The position numbers and the translations under genes were made by a program. Shown one piece after another: positions 1 through 9,061 of a stretch of 64,000 nt of DNA. The notes under the pieces were generated by a model, which was given only the letters and a program-made list of their open reading frames with translations, was not told the origin of the DNA and searched no databases. Position 1 is the first letter of the stretch. Each line of letters starts with the position of its first letter. This DNA comes from Pseudomonas cremoris (GTDB lineage: Bacteria > Pseudomonadota > Gammaproteobacteria > Pseudomonadales > Pseudomonadaceae), in NCBI RefSeq assembly GCF_014230465.1, contig NZ_JAAXCY010000005.1, positions 434,001 through 498,000 of the forward strand. Direction: 5' to 3'.

Positions 1-16
1 TCTCACAGGGGTTGTT

Positions 17-643
17 ATGTTTAAAGCGTTAGTCGTGGATGATCATCCGTTTATTCGCTCCTCGGTGAAGATGCTCTTGAAGCAGGAAGGCTTCGAGGTC
101 GTGGGCGAAGCCGATAACGGCGCCGACGCGATACAGCTGGCTCGCGAGCATGAGCCCGAGTTGATCGTGCTGGATATCGCCATGCCCAAGCTCGACGGCC
201 TGGAAGTGATCGCCCGCATCTGCGCCCTGGGCCTTTCGTGCAAGATCCTGGTGCTGACCTCGCAGTCGCCGCTGTTTTACTCCATGCGTTGCATGAAAGC
301 CGGTGCGGCGGGGTACATCTCCAAGACCAACGATATGGACGAACTGGTCAAGGCGATCAAGGCCGTCATGGGCGGCTACACCTTTTTCCCTAACCTGGCC
401 CACAGCTCTGTGCGCCGCAGCGATGCCGAGACCACTGACCTGGAGCTGATCCAGACCCTGTCCGACCGTGAGCTGACCATTTTGCAACAACTGTCCCAGG
501 GCCTGAGCAACAAGGAAATCGGCGACGCCATGCTGCTGAGCAACAAGACCATCAGCACCTACAAGACCCGCCTGATCGAGAAACTCAAGGTCAAGTCGGT
601 GGTGTACCTGGCCGATTTCGCCAAGCGTAATAACCTGGTCTGA
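17..643 (+). CDS. LuxR/NarL-family response regulator (BvgA/RocA1-like)
   Basis: A 208-aa two-domain response regulator. The N-terminal receiver (about 1-120) has the acidic pair D8/D9, phospho-acceptor D53, T81 and K103, so it should be phosphorylatable. The C-terminal LuxR-type helix-turn-helix (about 145-205) contains the typical LSDRELTILQQLSQGLSNKEI stretch and should bind promoter DNA. The ATG at 17 follows AGGGG. The stop codon directly abuts the start of the hybrid kinase gene, so the two are co-transcribed and this is very probably the kinase's cognate regulator. Family knowledge: BvgA, EvgA and P. aeruginosa RocA1 have this architecture beside a similar kinase and control virulence, fimbrial or adhesin genes. 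The targets here are not known; the autotransporter downstream is an obvious candidate. Confidence 0.93.
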   Translation: MFKALVVDDHPFIRSSVKMLLKQEGFEVVGEADNGADAIQLAREHEPELIVLDIAMPKLDGLEVIARICALGLSCKILVLTSQSPLFYSMRCMKAGAAGYISKTNDMDELVKAIKAVMGGYTFFPNLAHSSVRRSDAETTDLELIQTLSDRELTILQQLSQGLSNKEIGDAMLLSNKTISTYKTRLIEKLKVKSVVYLADFAKRNNLV

Positions 644-3600
644 ATGAATACTTTCCTGCGCAGATGGCTGGTGGGCGTGCTACTGGCCGCCAGCGTGAAT
701 AGCGTCGCGCTGGCGGCTGCAACCTCAGAAACCTATCAGGTGCTGGGCCGCTCCCACGTTGCCGAGTACGGCGTGTCGTTGTCGGAAGCCGACTGGCAAT
801 GGCTGCGCAGCAAAGGCGTGCTGGTGCTGGGCGCATCCGCGCCGGATTATTCGCCGTTCGGCATGACCATCAATGGCCGCGACTATGAGGGCCTTACTGC
901 CGACTACGCGCAGTTGCTCAGTGAACTGTTGCGCACCAAAGTCGAAGTGCGCCGCTTCGCCTCCCGCGCCGAGGTGATCGAAGCACTCAAGCAGGGCGAG
1001 GTGGATTTACTTGGCACCGCCAACGGCTTTGAGCAGGCCGATCACGACCTGCTGCTGTCGACGTCCTACGCTGAAGACCAGCCGACCTTGGTCACGCAGG
1101 TCGCCAACAGCCAAACGCTGACCCAGGACCTGGCCGGCAAGAAGATCGCCATGCTTTATCACTACCTGCCACCGCAGGCGGTACAGGCGTTCTACCCCAA
1201 GGCGACCTTGCAGCTGTATCCCTCGACCCTCAGCGCGATTGGCGCCGTGGCCTTTGGCAATGCCGACGTGTACCTGGGGGACTCCATCAGCGCCCAGTAC
1301 CTGATCAACAAGAATTACCTGAATAACGTGCAACTGTCGGACTTCTCGCAGATGGAAGTCAGCAACTTTTCCTTTGCGCTGGCGAACGCCAATAATCGTC
1401 TGCTACGCATCATCAATACGGCACTGGCGGCGATTCCCCAGGGCGAGCGCATGAGCATCCTGCGCCGCTGGAGCGCGGGGGGCGGCAGTATGCCGGGGCG
1501 TACCGCGCTGAATTTCAGCGCCAGCGAGCAGCGCTGGATGGCCGCCCACCCGCGCTTGAAGGTGGCTATCGACGACAGCTTCCTGCCGTTTTCGTTTTTC
1601 AATGAAGACGGCGAGTTCCGTGGCATCAGCGCCGATGTGCTGGCCAAGGTGGCGTTGCGCACTGGCTTGAAATTCGACGTACAGCGCACCCACTCGGTGG
1701 CGGGCATGATCGAGCAGATCCGCAGCGAAGACGCCGACCTGCTGATCACCCTCACACCCAGCCAGTCCCGCGAAAGCCAGCTGCGTTTCACCCGGCCTTA
1801 CCTCAGCACGCCCTACGTGCTGGTCAGCCGCGTCGGCGCCGACAGCCCCATGACCCTGGACGACATGGCCGGCAAGCGTCTGGCGGTGATCAATGGCAAC
1901 CCGGTGCGCGAGCAACTGGTGGAGGAGTACCCGACGATCACCCTGGTCAACGCCGACAATGCCCAGCAGGTCATGGCCCTGGTGGCCAACGGGCAGGCCG
2001 ATGCAGCGGTCAATTCGCTGATCACTGCGCGCTACATGATCTCGCGCCAGTACCGCGACCAATTGCGTATCACCAGCACCGTGGGCACCCAGTCGGCGCG
2101 GGTCGCCTTTGCAACTTCCCGTGGTGCGCTGGAGCTGTATTCGATCCTGGAAAAAGCCCTGCTGAGTATTCCGCCCGAAGAGATGGACGATGTCACCAAC
2201 CGCTGGCGCAGCGAAATTGTGGTGGACGACAGCTACTGGCTGCGCAACCGCACCCTGATCCTGCAAGGCTTTGCCGGGGCGGGGCTGTTGCTGCTGGTGG
2301 CGCTGGGCTGGATCGCTTACCTGCGCATGCTGATGCGCCAACGCAAACAGGCGCAAATCGCCTTGAACGACCAGATGGAATTCATGCGCGTGTTGATCGA
2401 CGGCACGCCGCATCCCATCTATGTGCGCGACCGCGAGGGGCGGTTGCGCATCTGCAACAGCGGCTACCTGCAAGTCTTCGGCGTGGAGCGCGAAGCGGTG
2501 ATTGGCAAGACTGTGGTCGAAGGCGTGCTGAAAAGTGCCGACGAGGCCGCCGCCTACCATGCAGACTATTTGCAAGTGATGGCCGAAGGCGTGCCCAGGG
2601 TGCAGGACCGCAGCCTGACCATGGGCACGGACAGCGTGCTGACGATCTACCACTGGATGCTGCCGTATCGCGGCAGCGACGGTGAGGTCAGCGGCATGAT
2701 CGGCGGCTGGATCGATATCAGCGAGCGCCAGCACCTGCTCGAAGCCTTGCGTGAAGCCAAGGAAGGTGCCGACGCGGCCAACCGTGCCAAGACCACCTTC
2801 CTGGCGACCATGAGCCATGAAATCCGCACGCCGATGAACGCGATCATCGGCATGCTTGAACTGGCGATGAAGAAGGCCGACCAAGGCGTCACCGATCGAT
2901 TCTCCATCGAAGTCGCTTCGGGTGCGGCCCGTGGCTTGCTGGATTTGATCGGCGATATCCTCGACATCGCCCGCATCGAATCCGGCCGCCTGTCCCTAGC
3001 GCCGGAGCGCGCCAACCTGCGTGAACTGGTGGAGTCGGTAGCACGAATCTTCGAAGGGCTGGCGCGGCAGAAACACCTGCAACTGATCCTCGACCTCGAC
3101 CCGCGTATCAACCGCGAGGTGTTGGTGGACCCGCTGCGCTTCAAGCAGATCGCGTCCAACCTGCTGAGCAACGCCATCAAGTTCACCCAGCACGGCCAAG
3201 TGCGCCTGCGGGTCAGTGCCGAACCGAGCCAGGGTGACGAACGCCTGGCAATCTGCCTGCGGGTGGAAGACACCGGCAGCGGTATTTCCCAGGACGACCA
3301 GCAGCGCCTGTTCAGCCCGTTTGCCCAGGCCAACAACTCTGGCCAGTCAGCGCGTGGCGGTTCGGGCTTGGGCCTGATGATCAGCCGCACCCTGTGCGAA
3401 ATGATGGGCGGCAGCCTGGTGCTGCATAGCGTGCTGGGGCAGGGTACTCAAGTGGAAATGCGCGTTAGCTTGCCCACGCTCGTCGCCCTGCAAACCCCGC
3501 CCGTCGTTGAACCGGTGCAGCAACCCGCGTCCCAGGCCCTGAACATACTGGTGATCGACGACTACCCGGCCAACCGCCTGTTGCTGACCCAACAACTGCA

Positions 3601-4270
3601 CTACCTCGGCCACCGCGTGCTCGACGCCGAAGACGGCGCCCACGGCCTGCGCGCCTGGCGAGGGCAACACTTCGACGTGGTGATCACCGACTGCAACATG
3701 CCGTTGATGAATGGCTACGACCTGACCCGCGCGATTCGCGACGAAGAGCGCGCCAGAAGCCTGCCTGCCGGGCTGATCCTCGGCCTGACCGCCAACGCCC
3801 AACCCGAAGAAAAAGACCGCTGCCTGGCTGCGGGCATGGACGACTGCCTGTTCAAGCCCATCAGCCTGCAAGACCTCAGCGCCCGCCTCGACGCCTTGAC
3901 CCCCGACAGCGCGCCGCTGCCCACCCACGTCGTGCCCGACGACATCGACCTCACCAGCCTGGAACAACTCAGCCGTGGCGACGCCGCCTCGATCAAAAGC
4001 CTGCTGCAAGATCTGGCCACCAGTAACCAACAAGACATGTCGCGCCTGATGCAACTGTTCACTCAGCACGACGTCACCGGGCTGGCCGACCTGGCGCACC
4101 GGGTCAAAGGTGGCGCACGGATCATCAAGGCGCAGCGTTTGATTCAGGCGTGTGAAACCCTGGAAACCGCCTGTGAAGGACTCAACACCGCGTTGTTGAC
4201 CGAAGCCGTGGATGGCTTGCAACAGGCCATGGAGCAGATGGAACAACGCCTGGAAACCTACCTGGTTTAA
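644..4270 (+). CDS. Hybrid phosphorelay sensor kinase (BvgS/EvgS/RocS type)
   Basis: A 1208-aa unorthodox sensor kinase of the inner membrane. Order of domains: signal peptide (about 1-25), two periplasmic SBP_bac_3 'Venus flytrap' domains (about 45-270 and 290-525), a transmembrane helix near 545-562, a PAS domain (about 580-690), HisKA with H725 in SHEIRTPMN, HATPase with NLLSNAIKFT, DTGSGI and GSGLGL, a receiver with phospho-acceptor D1016 in VITDCNMP, and a C-terminal HPt domain with H1152 in LAHRVKGG. All four phosphorelay residues are present, so a His-Asp-His-Asp relay to the adjacent LuxR-type regulator is expected. The length matches BvgS/EvgS. The start codon abuts the regulator's stop with no gap. 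The ligand of the flytrap domains cannot be read from the sequence. Confidence 0.95.
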   Translation: MNTFLRRWLVGVLLAASVNSVALAAATSETYQVLGRSHVAEYGVSLSEADWQWLRSKGVLVLGASAPDYSPFGMTINGRDYEGLTADYAQLLSELLRTKVEVRRFASRAEVIEALKQGEVDLLGTANGFEQADHDLLLSTSYAEDQPTLVTQVANSQTLTQDLAGKKIAMLYHYLPPQAVQAFYPKATLQLYPSTLSAIGAVAFGNADVYLGDSISAQYLINKNYLNNVQLSDFSQMEVSNFSFALANANNRLLRIINTALAAIPQGERMSILRRWSAGGGSMPGRTALNFSASEQRWMAAHPRLKVAIDDSFLPFSFFNEDGEFRGISADVLAKVALRTGLKFDVQRTHSVAGMIEQIRSEDADLLITLTPSQSRESQLRFTRPYLSTPYVLVSRVGADSPMTLDDMAGKRLAVINGNPVREQLVEEYPTITLVNADNAQQVMALVANGQADAAVNSLITARYMISRQYRDQLRITSTVGTQSARVAFATSRGALELYSILEKALLSIPPEEMDDVTNRWRSEIVVDDSYWLRNRTLILQGFAGAGLLLLVALGWIAYLRMLMRQRKQAQIALNDQMEFMRVLIDGTPHPIYVRDREGRLRICNSGYLQVFGVEREAVIGKTVVEGVLKSADEAAAYHADYLQVMAEGVPRVQDRSLTMGTDSVLTIYHWMLPYRGSDGEVSGMIGGWIDISERQHLLEALREAKEGADAANRAKTTFLATMSHEIRTPMNAIIGMLELAMKKADQGVTDRFSIEVASGAARGLLDLIGDILDIARIESGRLSLAPERANLRELVESVARIFEGLARQKHLQLILDLDPRINREVLVDPLRFKQIASNLLSNAIKFTQHGQVRLRVSAEPSQGDERLAICLRVEDTGSGISQDDQQRLFSPFAQANNSGQSARGGSGLGLMISRTLCEMMGGSLVLHSVLGQGTQVEMRVSLPTLVALQTPPVVEPVQQPASQALNILVIDDYPANRLLLTQQLHYLGHRVLDAEDGAHGLRAWRGQHFDVVITDCNMPLMNGYDLTRAIRDEERARSLPAGLILGLTANAQPEEKDRCLAAGMDDCLFKPISLQDLSARLDALTPDSAPLPTHVVPDDIDLTSLEQLSRGDAASIKSLLQDLATSNQQDMSRLMQLFTQHDVTGLADLAHRVKGGARIIKAQRLIQACETLETACEGLNTALLTEAVDGLQQAMEQMEQRLETYLV

Positions 4271-4305
4271 CGCCTGGCACAATCCAAAATAGGGGGGCGG
4301 GCTTG

Positions 4306-4394
4306 TGTGGGAGCGGGCTTGCTCGCGAATACGGTGTGTCAGTCAGCAAATCTTTATCTGACCCACCGTATTCGCGAGCAAGCCCGCTCCCACA
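4306..4394. repeat. REPIN (inverted REP doublet), copy 1
   Basis: Two inverted arms of about 30 bp (TGTGGGAGCGGGCTTGCTCG and its reverse complement) separated by a short spacer. It lies in the gap between the kinase and autotransporter genes. Near-identical elements occur at 10759, 56229, 59335 and 62126. It may act as a structural transcript end for the kinase gene. Confidence 0.93.
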
Positions 4395-4541
4395 TTTGGA
4401 CCGCGTTCAAATCAAGTTGCCTGGGAAATTTCCTACAAGTCGCAAGGATGGCGCCTACGCGCCAGTTCCTCCCTCATCCCTAAATTGTCCTCCAGACAAG
4501 AGCCAAGGATCGCTCGCCCAATGATCACCCTGGAGGTAACT

Positions 4542-7487
4542 ATGAAGAAGTCCCTATTGGCGGCTAGCATCGCGCTGTCGGTGATGGCCCTGGCTGAGAA
4601 CACGGCATTCGCGGCCCACTCCGATATCCGTGACCAGGTCATCGAGACTATCGGCGACGAATCCCCTGTCGTCGCGGCCCAAAACGGTGACACCCTCACC
4701 GTGACCAATGTCGACCTCATCAGCTCCGGCCTGCATTCGGTGGGCGTCCTGGCCGATGGCGCAGGCAGCCTGGTGACCTACCAGGGTGGCACGATCAACA
4801 CCAGCGGGCGCACCTCCCATGCGCTGTCGGCCCACAATGGCGCGCATATCAAGGCCGATAACCTGACGATTCACACCACCGGCACCCTGGGGCGCGGCAT
4901 TCAGGCCGAGACCGGCAGCCTGGTGGAATTATCCAACTCCAGCATCCAGGTAGATGGCGGCGTAGACGGCAACACCACGGCGGGCGCGGCGGCCTCCGGT
5001 GGGGCTGGGATCATTCTGAACAACACCTCGGTACTGGCGACCGGGCAGGGCAGTGTGGGCATCATGACCATCGATGCCAGTTCGATTGAAATGAACGGCG
5101 GCAGCGTCACCACCACCAATACCGTCAGCGATGCGGTGATGGCCATGGCCGGTGGCGGGAGCATCCTGCTCAACGATGTAGCGGTCAGCACTGCCGGTGC
5201 TTACAGCCGGGGCGTGGTGGTCGGCGGTGCTGACTCGGTGGTCGGCGTGCAGGGTGGTTCGATCACCACCAGCGGTGGCAACGCCGAGGCCGTGCGGGCC
5301 GGGTCTGGCGGCAAGGTTTACCTGGCGGGTACCCAGGTGCAGACACTCGGCGCCCAGTCCATCGGCTTGCAGACAGTGTTCGGCGGCTTGATTGATGCCA
5401 CGGGTGTCAACCTCACCACGGCGGGCGACCGCTCCGCCGGAGTGTCCTCGGAAGGCGTCGGCAGCCTGGTCAATTTCAGCAACGGTACGATCAGCACCGC
5501 CGGGCTGATTGCCGAAGGCGCCAAGGCGCAAGCTGGCGGTGCGGTTAACTTGTCCAATGTGGCAGTCAGCACCAGTGGCGCGTTTTCCCGAGCACTGGTG
5601 GCCGATGGCAACGGTTCGAGCGTGGTTGCCGATCACGTTGTCATTGATACCAGCGGCGGCCAGTCCTACGGGCTGCTGGCCTTCGGCGTCGGCAGCCAGG
5701 TGACGTTCACCAACGGCAAGATCACTACCCGTGGCGCTGAGGCCCATGCTGTCGCCGCGTATAACGGTGGTGACATCGTGATCGCCAATTCCGAGATCGA
5801 CTCCTCAGGCCACGCCATGGTTTCGACTGCGGCCACAGGCACCCACAACCGTTTTGAAGTGAGTGGCAGTCAACTGACCAACAAGACCGGTTCGGCCATC
5901 AGCGTAAGCGGCGATGGCAGCCATGAGTTTGTGATCAACAACTCGTTGATTGACGGTCAAAGCGGCGTACTGTTCGACCTGAGCCCGATGACCCCGGGCG
6001 TGCCGAATCTCGGCAGCAGCACCCTGGTGGCCAACGGTTCGGTGCTCAAGGGCGATATCAATGCTGCCAGCGACCCGGATTTCGTCGCCGATTTCAGCTT
6101 GCAGAACGCCACTCACTGGACTGGCGCCGGCCAAGGCATCAACCAGCTTGACCTCCGTGGGGCGAGCGTGTGGCAGATGACCGGCAACTCGTCGATCCAG
6201 TCCTTGAACCTGCAAGACGGCCGCGTCAACTTTGACCACGCCGACGGCCTGTTCAAGACCCTGACCACCGACAAATTGGCAGGCACAGGCGGCTTCCAGA
6301 TGAACACCAACCTGGCCACCCTTGAAGGTGACTTGCTGGTGGTGACCGCAGCCGGCGGCGCCACGGGCAATCACACGTTGTTTATCGAGGATTCGGGCCT
6401 GTCGCCAAAGAACGCCGACGATGTGTTGCGCGTGGTCGATACCAACGGTGGTGACGCCAAATTCGGGTTATACGGCGGCCATGTGGACGCCGGCGCGTTC
6501 CGCTACACCCTGGGCAAAGACGGTGACGACTGGTTCCTGAGCAACACCGGCAGCGCCAACCCAGGCCCCGGCGATCTTTCCAAGGGCGCCAACGCCGCCA
6601 TTGCGGCCCACACTGCGGGCGCGGCCATGTGGACCTCGCAAATGGATGCCCTGGTCAAGCGCCTGGGCGAATTGCGCATGGGCAAGGACGAAGGCGGCGT
6701 ATGGACCCGCGCCATTGGCAAGCAATTTGATGTGAGTGAAAAATCCAGCCGCGCCTACCAGCAGAACATCAGCGGGGTGGAAGTCGGTGCCGACAAGGCG
6801 ATCCAGCTTAATGGCGGCAAAGTCTACGTCGGTGGCATGGTCGGTACGGCCAAGTCTGACCTGAACTTCGGTGAAGGCGCCTCCGGCGAGATCGACAGCA
6901 AGATGGTCGGCGCCTATGCCACCTACCTGGACGACAGCGGCGTCTACGTCGACAGCGTGATCAAGTACAACCGTCTCAACAATGAGATCAAAACCCCGAC
7001 CAACCTGGGCAACTCGGTCAAGGCGTCCTACGACACCAATGGCCTCGGTGCCAGCGTGGAAGTCGGCAAGCACATCGCGCTGGACCAGGGCTGGTTTGTC
7101 GAGCCGCAAGTGGCGCTGAGCGTGTCCCGCACCCAAGGCGCGAGCTACACCGCGAGTAATGGCTTGAAGGTTAAGACCGATGACCTGGACTCCTTGCAAA
7201 GTCGTGTGGGCTCGTTGTTTGGCCGCGACATTCAACTGGATAACGGCATGCAGGTGCAGCCGTATGTGAAAGCCTCGCTGATCACCGAGCATGCCGGTAA
7301 CAGCAAGGTCAACGTCAATGGCAGCCGCCTGGATGCCGAGCTGCAGGGCAATCGGGTCGAGCTGGGTTTTGGCGGCATCGCCAAGGTCACTCAGAACAGC
7401 AAGGTCTCGCTGGACGCCGAATACGCCAAGGGCAGTTCGATTGAACAGCCGTGGGGCGTGACCTTGGGGTATCGCTACGCCTGGTAA
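4542..7487 (+). CDS. Autotransporter with beta-helical passenger (pertactin-like)
   Basis: A classical type Va autotransporter of 981 aa. I use the ATG at 4542 because it follows a strong GGAGG and begins a clean signal peptide (MKKSLLAASIALSVMA, cleavage near AFAA); an upstream in-frame TTG at 4485 has no such support. The passenger (about 25-690) is rich in Gly, Ser, Thr and Asn, with irregular repeats of roughly 22 residues of the form GGxVxLxNxxVxTxG, as expected of a beta-helix. The last ~260 residues are the outer-membrane barrel, ending in GYRYAW with a terminal aromatic. Likely role: surface-exposed adhesin or biofilm factor (inference). No protease triad or other enzymatic motif was seen. 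It sits inside a phosphorelay/c-di-GMP signalling locus, which may control it. Confidence 0.9.
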   Translation: MKKSLLAASIALSVMALAENTAFAAHSDIRDQVIETIGDESPVVAAQNGDTLTVTNVDLISSGLHSVGVLADGAGSLVTYQGGTINTSGRTSHALSAHNGAHIKADNLTIHTTGTLGRGIQAETGSLVELSNSSIQVDGGVDGNTTAGAAASGGAGIILNNTSVLATGQGSVGIMTIDASSIEMNGGSVTTTNTVSDAVMAMAGGGSILLNDVAVSTAGAYSRGVVVGGADSVVGVQGGSITTSGGNAEAVRAGSGGKVYLAGTQVQTLGAQSIGLQTVFGGLIDATGVNLTTAGDRSAGVSSEGVGSLVNFSNGTISTAGLIAEGAKAQAGGAVNLSNVAVSTSGAFSRALVADGNGSSVVADHVVIDTSGGQSYGLLAFGVGSQVTFTNGKITTRGAEAHAVAAYNGGDIVIANSEIDSSGHAMVSTAATGTHNRFEVSGSQLTNKTGSAISVSGDGSHEFVINNSLIDGQSGVLFDLSPMTPGVPNLGSSTLVANGSVLKGDINAASDPDFVADFSLQNATHWTGAGQGINQLDLRGASVWQMTGNSSIQSLNLQDGRVNFDHADGLFKTLTTDKLAGTGGFQMNTNLATLEGDLLVVTAAGGATGNHTLFIEDSGLSPKNADDVLRVVDTNGGDAKFGLYGGHVDAGAFRYTLGKDGDDWFLSNTGSANPGPGDLSKGANAAIAAHTAGAAMWTSQMDALVKRLGELRMGKDEGGVWTRAIGKQFDVSEKSSRAYQQNISGVEVGADKAIQLNGGKVYVGGMVGTAKSDLNFGEGASGEIDSKMVGAYATYLDDSGVYVDSVIKYNRLNNEIKTPTNLGNSVKASYDTNGLGASVEVGKHIALDQGWFVEPQVALSVSRTQGASYTASNGLKVKTDDLDSLQSRVGSLFGRDIQLDNGMQVQPYVKASLITEHAGNSKVNVNGSRLDAELQGNRVELGFGGIAKVTQNSKVSLDAEYAKGSSIEQPWGVTLGYRYAW

Positions 7488-7505
7488 GCCGCGCTTTATG
7501 GCTAT

Positions 7506-7536
7506 CCGCCTCTGACGCAAGGTCATGGGCGGGTTT
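7506..7536 (+). terminator. Putative Rho-independent terminator after the autotransporter gene
   Basis: Two-step stem: CCGCC/GGCGG and TGAC/GTCA around a 5-nt loop, with a small symmetric internal loop, then GTTTCTT. It lies 19 bp after the autotransporter stop. The T-tract is short, so termination may be partial. Confidence 0.5.
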
Positions 7537-7576
7537 CTTGAACTTTCTGCCTGTCGACTCCTACTGAGGCCTTGCC

Positions 7577-8788
7577 ATGTCATTTCTCTCGCTTCGGGTA
7601 CTGGTGCTCGAAGACCATCTGTTCCAACGCTCCGTCGCCGTCAGCCTATTGAAGCAACTGGGCTGCGGCGAGGTGCTGGAAGCGGCCAACGGTGAAGACG
7701 CGCTGGCCGCGCTGCAACGCGCGGGGTACGTGGATGTGGTGGTGTGCGACCTGCAAATGGACGGGATGGATGGCCTGGAATTTATCCAGCGCATCAGTGC
7801 CACCGGGCAGGTGGGGGCGATCATTGTCTGCAGTGGTTTGCCTTGGGATGTGCGTCGCGCCGTGCGGCAAATGGGCGCGTTGTTGGGGGTGAACATGTTG
7901 GGCGACATCAGCAAGCCGTTACAGGCGCAAACCCTGCAACCGCTGCTGGAACTTGCGTTGAGCAAACGCCCGGTGGTGCTTGAGGCGCGGCCACCGTTGG
8001 ACATTGCCGATGAACCGCAGGTGCGCCAGGCCATCCTCGATCAGCAACTTGAGGCCTACTACCAGCCCAAGTTTGATTTGCACACCGGCGACGTACTCGG
8101 GGTGGAAGTGTTGGCGCGCTGGAATCATCCGTTCAGGGGCATGCTGTCGCCTGCGGTGTTTTTGCCGGCGATGGAGCAGTGCGGCCTGATGGACGAGTTG
8201 TTGTTCGCCTTGATGCGCCAAGCCTTGGGCTTGCAACGCCAGGCCAAAGGGCAGGGGTTGACGCTGGACCTGGCGTTCAACCTGCAAGCGGCGCAATTGG
8301 CGGATGCCGGGTTGACCGCCCACATCAAGGGCATGCTGGCCGCCTACCAGGCCCCGTGCAGCGGTATCACCTTTGAACTCACCGAAAGCGGCCTGCTGGA
8401 AGTACCCGCCGTGTCCCTGGAAAACCTGGTGCGTTTGCGCATGCTGGGCTGTCGGCTGTCCATCGACGATTTTGGCGCAGGGTTCTCATCGTTGCAGCGC
8501 CTGTGCCAGCTACCGTTCACCGAGATCAAGCTCGACGGCGAGTTCGTGCGTGGCCTGGCCCATGAGCCTCGTTGCCGTGCGGTCATCGGCAGTACGCTGG
8601 CCCTCGGCAAGACGCTGGACATGTCGGTGGTGGTGGAGGGCATCGAAACCGCCGAGCAGCAACAGCAGTTGCTGGAATTGGGCTGCACCCAGGGCCAGGG
8701 CTACTGGCACGCACGCCCCATGGGCGGGGCCGACCTGTTGCGCTGGCTGCAAGACAGCGCGCAACAGCGCCGCCGGAGCCAGCCATGA
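7577..8788 (+). CDS. REC-EAL response regulator, predicted c-di-GMP phosphodiesterase (RocR-like)
   Basis: A 403-aa cytoplasmic regulator: receiver domain (about 6-125; phospho-acceptor D58 in VVVCDLQMDGMDG) and EAL domain (about 150-395). The signature glutamate is in EVLARW (E177), and IDDFGAGFSS, EIKLDGEF and VVVEGIET supply the metal-binding and catalytic residues of active EAL enzymes, so c-di-GMP hydrolysis is expected. Family knowledge: P. aeruginosa RocR has the same REC-EAL layout and works with a BvgS-like kinase and LuxR-type regulator, the same set seen at the start of this window. The ATG follows GAGG at about 7566. The stop overlaps the next ORF (ATGA), so the two are translationally coupled. 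Confidence 0.92.
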   Translation: MSFLSLRVLVLEDHLFQRSVAVSLLKQLGCGEVLEAANGEDALAALQRAGYVDVVVCDLQMDGMDGLEFIQRISATGQVGAIIVCSGLPWDVRRAVRQMGALLGVNMLGDISKPLQAQTLQPLLELALSKRPVVLEARPPLDIADEPQVRQAILDQQLEAYYQPKFDLHTGDVLGVEVLARWNHPFRGMLSPAVFLPAMEQCGLMDELLFALMRQALGLQRQAKGQGLTLDLAFNLQAAQLADAGLTAHIKGMLAAYQAPCSGITFELTESGLLEVPAVSLENLVRLRMLGCRLSIDDFGAGFSSLQRLCQLPFTEIKLDGEFVRGLAHEPRCRAVIGSTLALGKTLDMSVVVEGIETAEQQQQLLELGCTQGQGYWHARPMGGADLLRWLQDSAQQRRRSQP

Positions 8789-8988
8789 TCAACAAACGTC
8801 TGCGCATCATGATTGTCGACCCGGCGCACCCTGAACGCCTGAGGCTGGAACGGGACTTCAATCGCCAGGGTTATTACGCCATCGCCCCGGTATCGAGCCT
8901 GGATGAGATGTCGGCCTTGCTGGAGTACGGCGACCTGCGCTTTGACCTGGTGGTGATCAACGCCGACCTCGCCGCCCAGCGCGATTAA
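8785..8988 (+). CDS. Half-length receiver-like protein
   Basis: A 67-aa ORF starting at an ATGA overlap with the REC-EAL gene. The sequence (RLRIMIVDPAHPERLRLE...FDLVVINADLAAQRD) matches the first half of a receiver: beta1, alpha1, beta2, alpha2 and beta3. It ends right after the strand that would carry the phospho-acceptor, so the Thr/Ser and Lys of a full receiver are missing and only one of the two acidic-pocket residues is obvious. Codon use fits its neighbours. It may be a remnant of a third receiver protein or a small interaction partner of the kinase or EAL protein; the sequence does not decide. Confidence 0.6.
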   Translation: MINKRLRIMIVDPAHPERLRLERDFNRQGYYAIAPVSSLDEMSALLEYGDLRFDLVVINADLAAQRD

Positions 8989-9022
8989 GGAGACCAAAAG
9001 GCCTAAAGTCCGCCCCTGATGT

Positions 9023-9061
9023 GTCGATGACCTTCTTAACTACCCAAGAAGGAGCGTCGAC
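9023..9061 (+). promoter_or_regulatory. Hairpin that includes the Shine-Dalgarno of the next gene
   Basis: CCTTCTT (9031-9037) pairs perfectly with AAGAAGG (9046-9052), and GTCGA (9023-9027) pairs with TCGAC (9057-9061) next to the ATG at 9062. The ribosome-binding site AAGGAG (9049-9054) lies in the 3' arm and would be partly hidden when the structure forms. Confidence 0.5.

Noticed and set aside
1403..2884. 493-codon open frame antisense to the hybrid kinase gene
   Set aside because: Same cause; His/Gln/Ala/Gly-rich composition typical of antisense frames in this genome, and the kinase frame carries all motifs.
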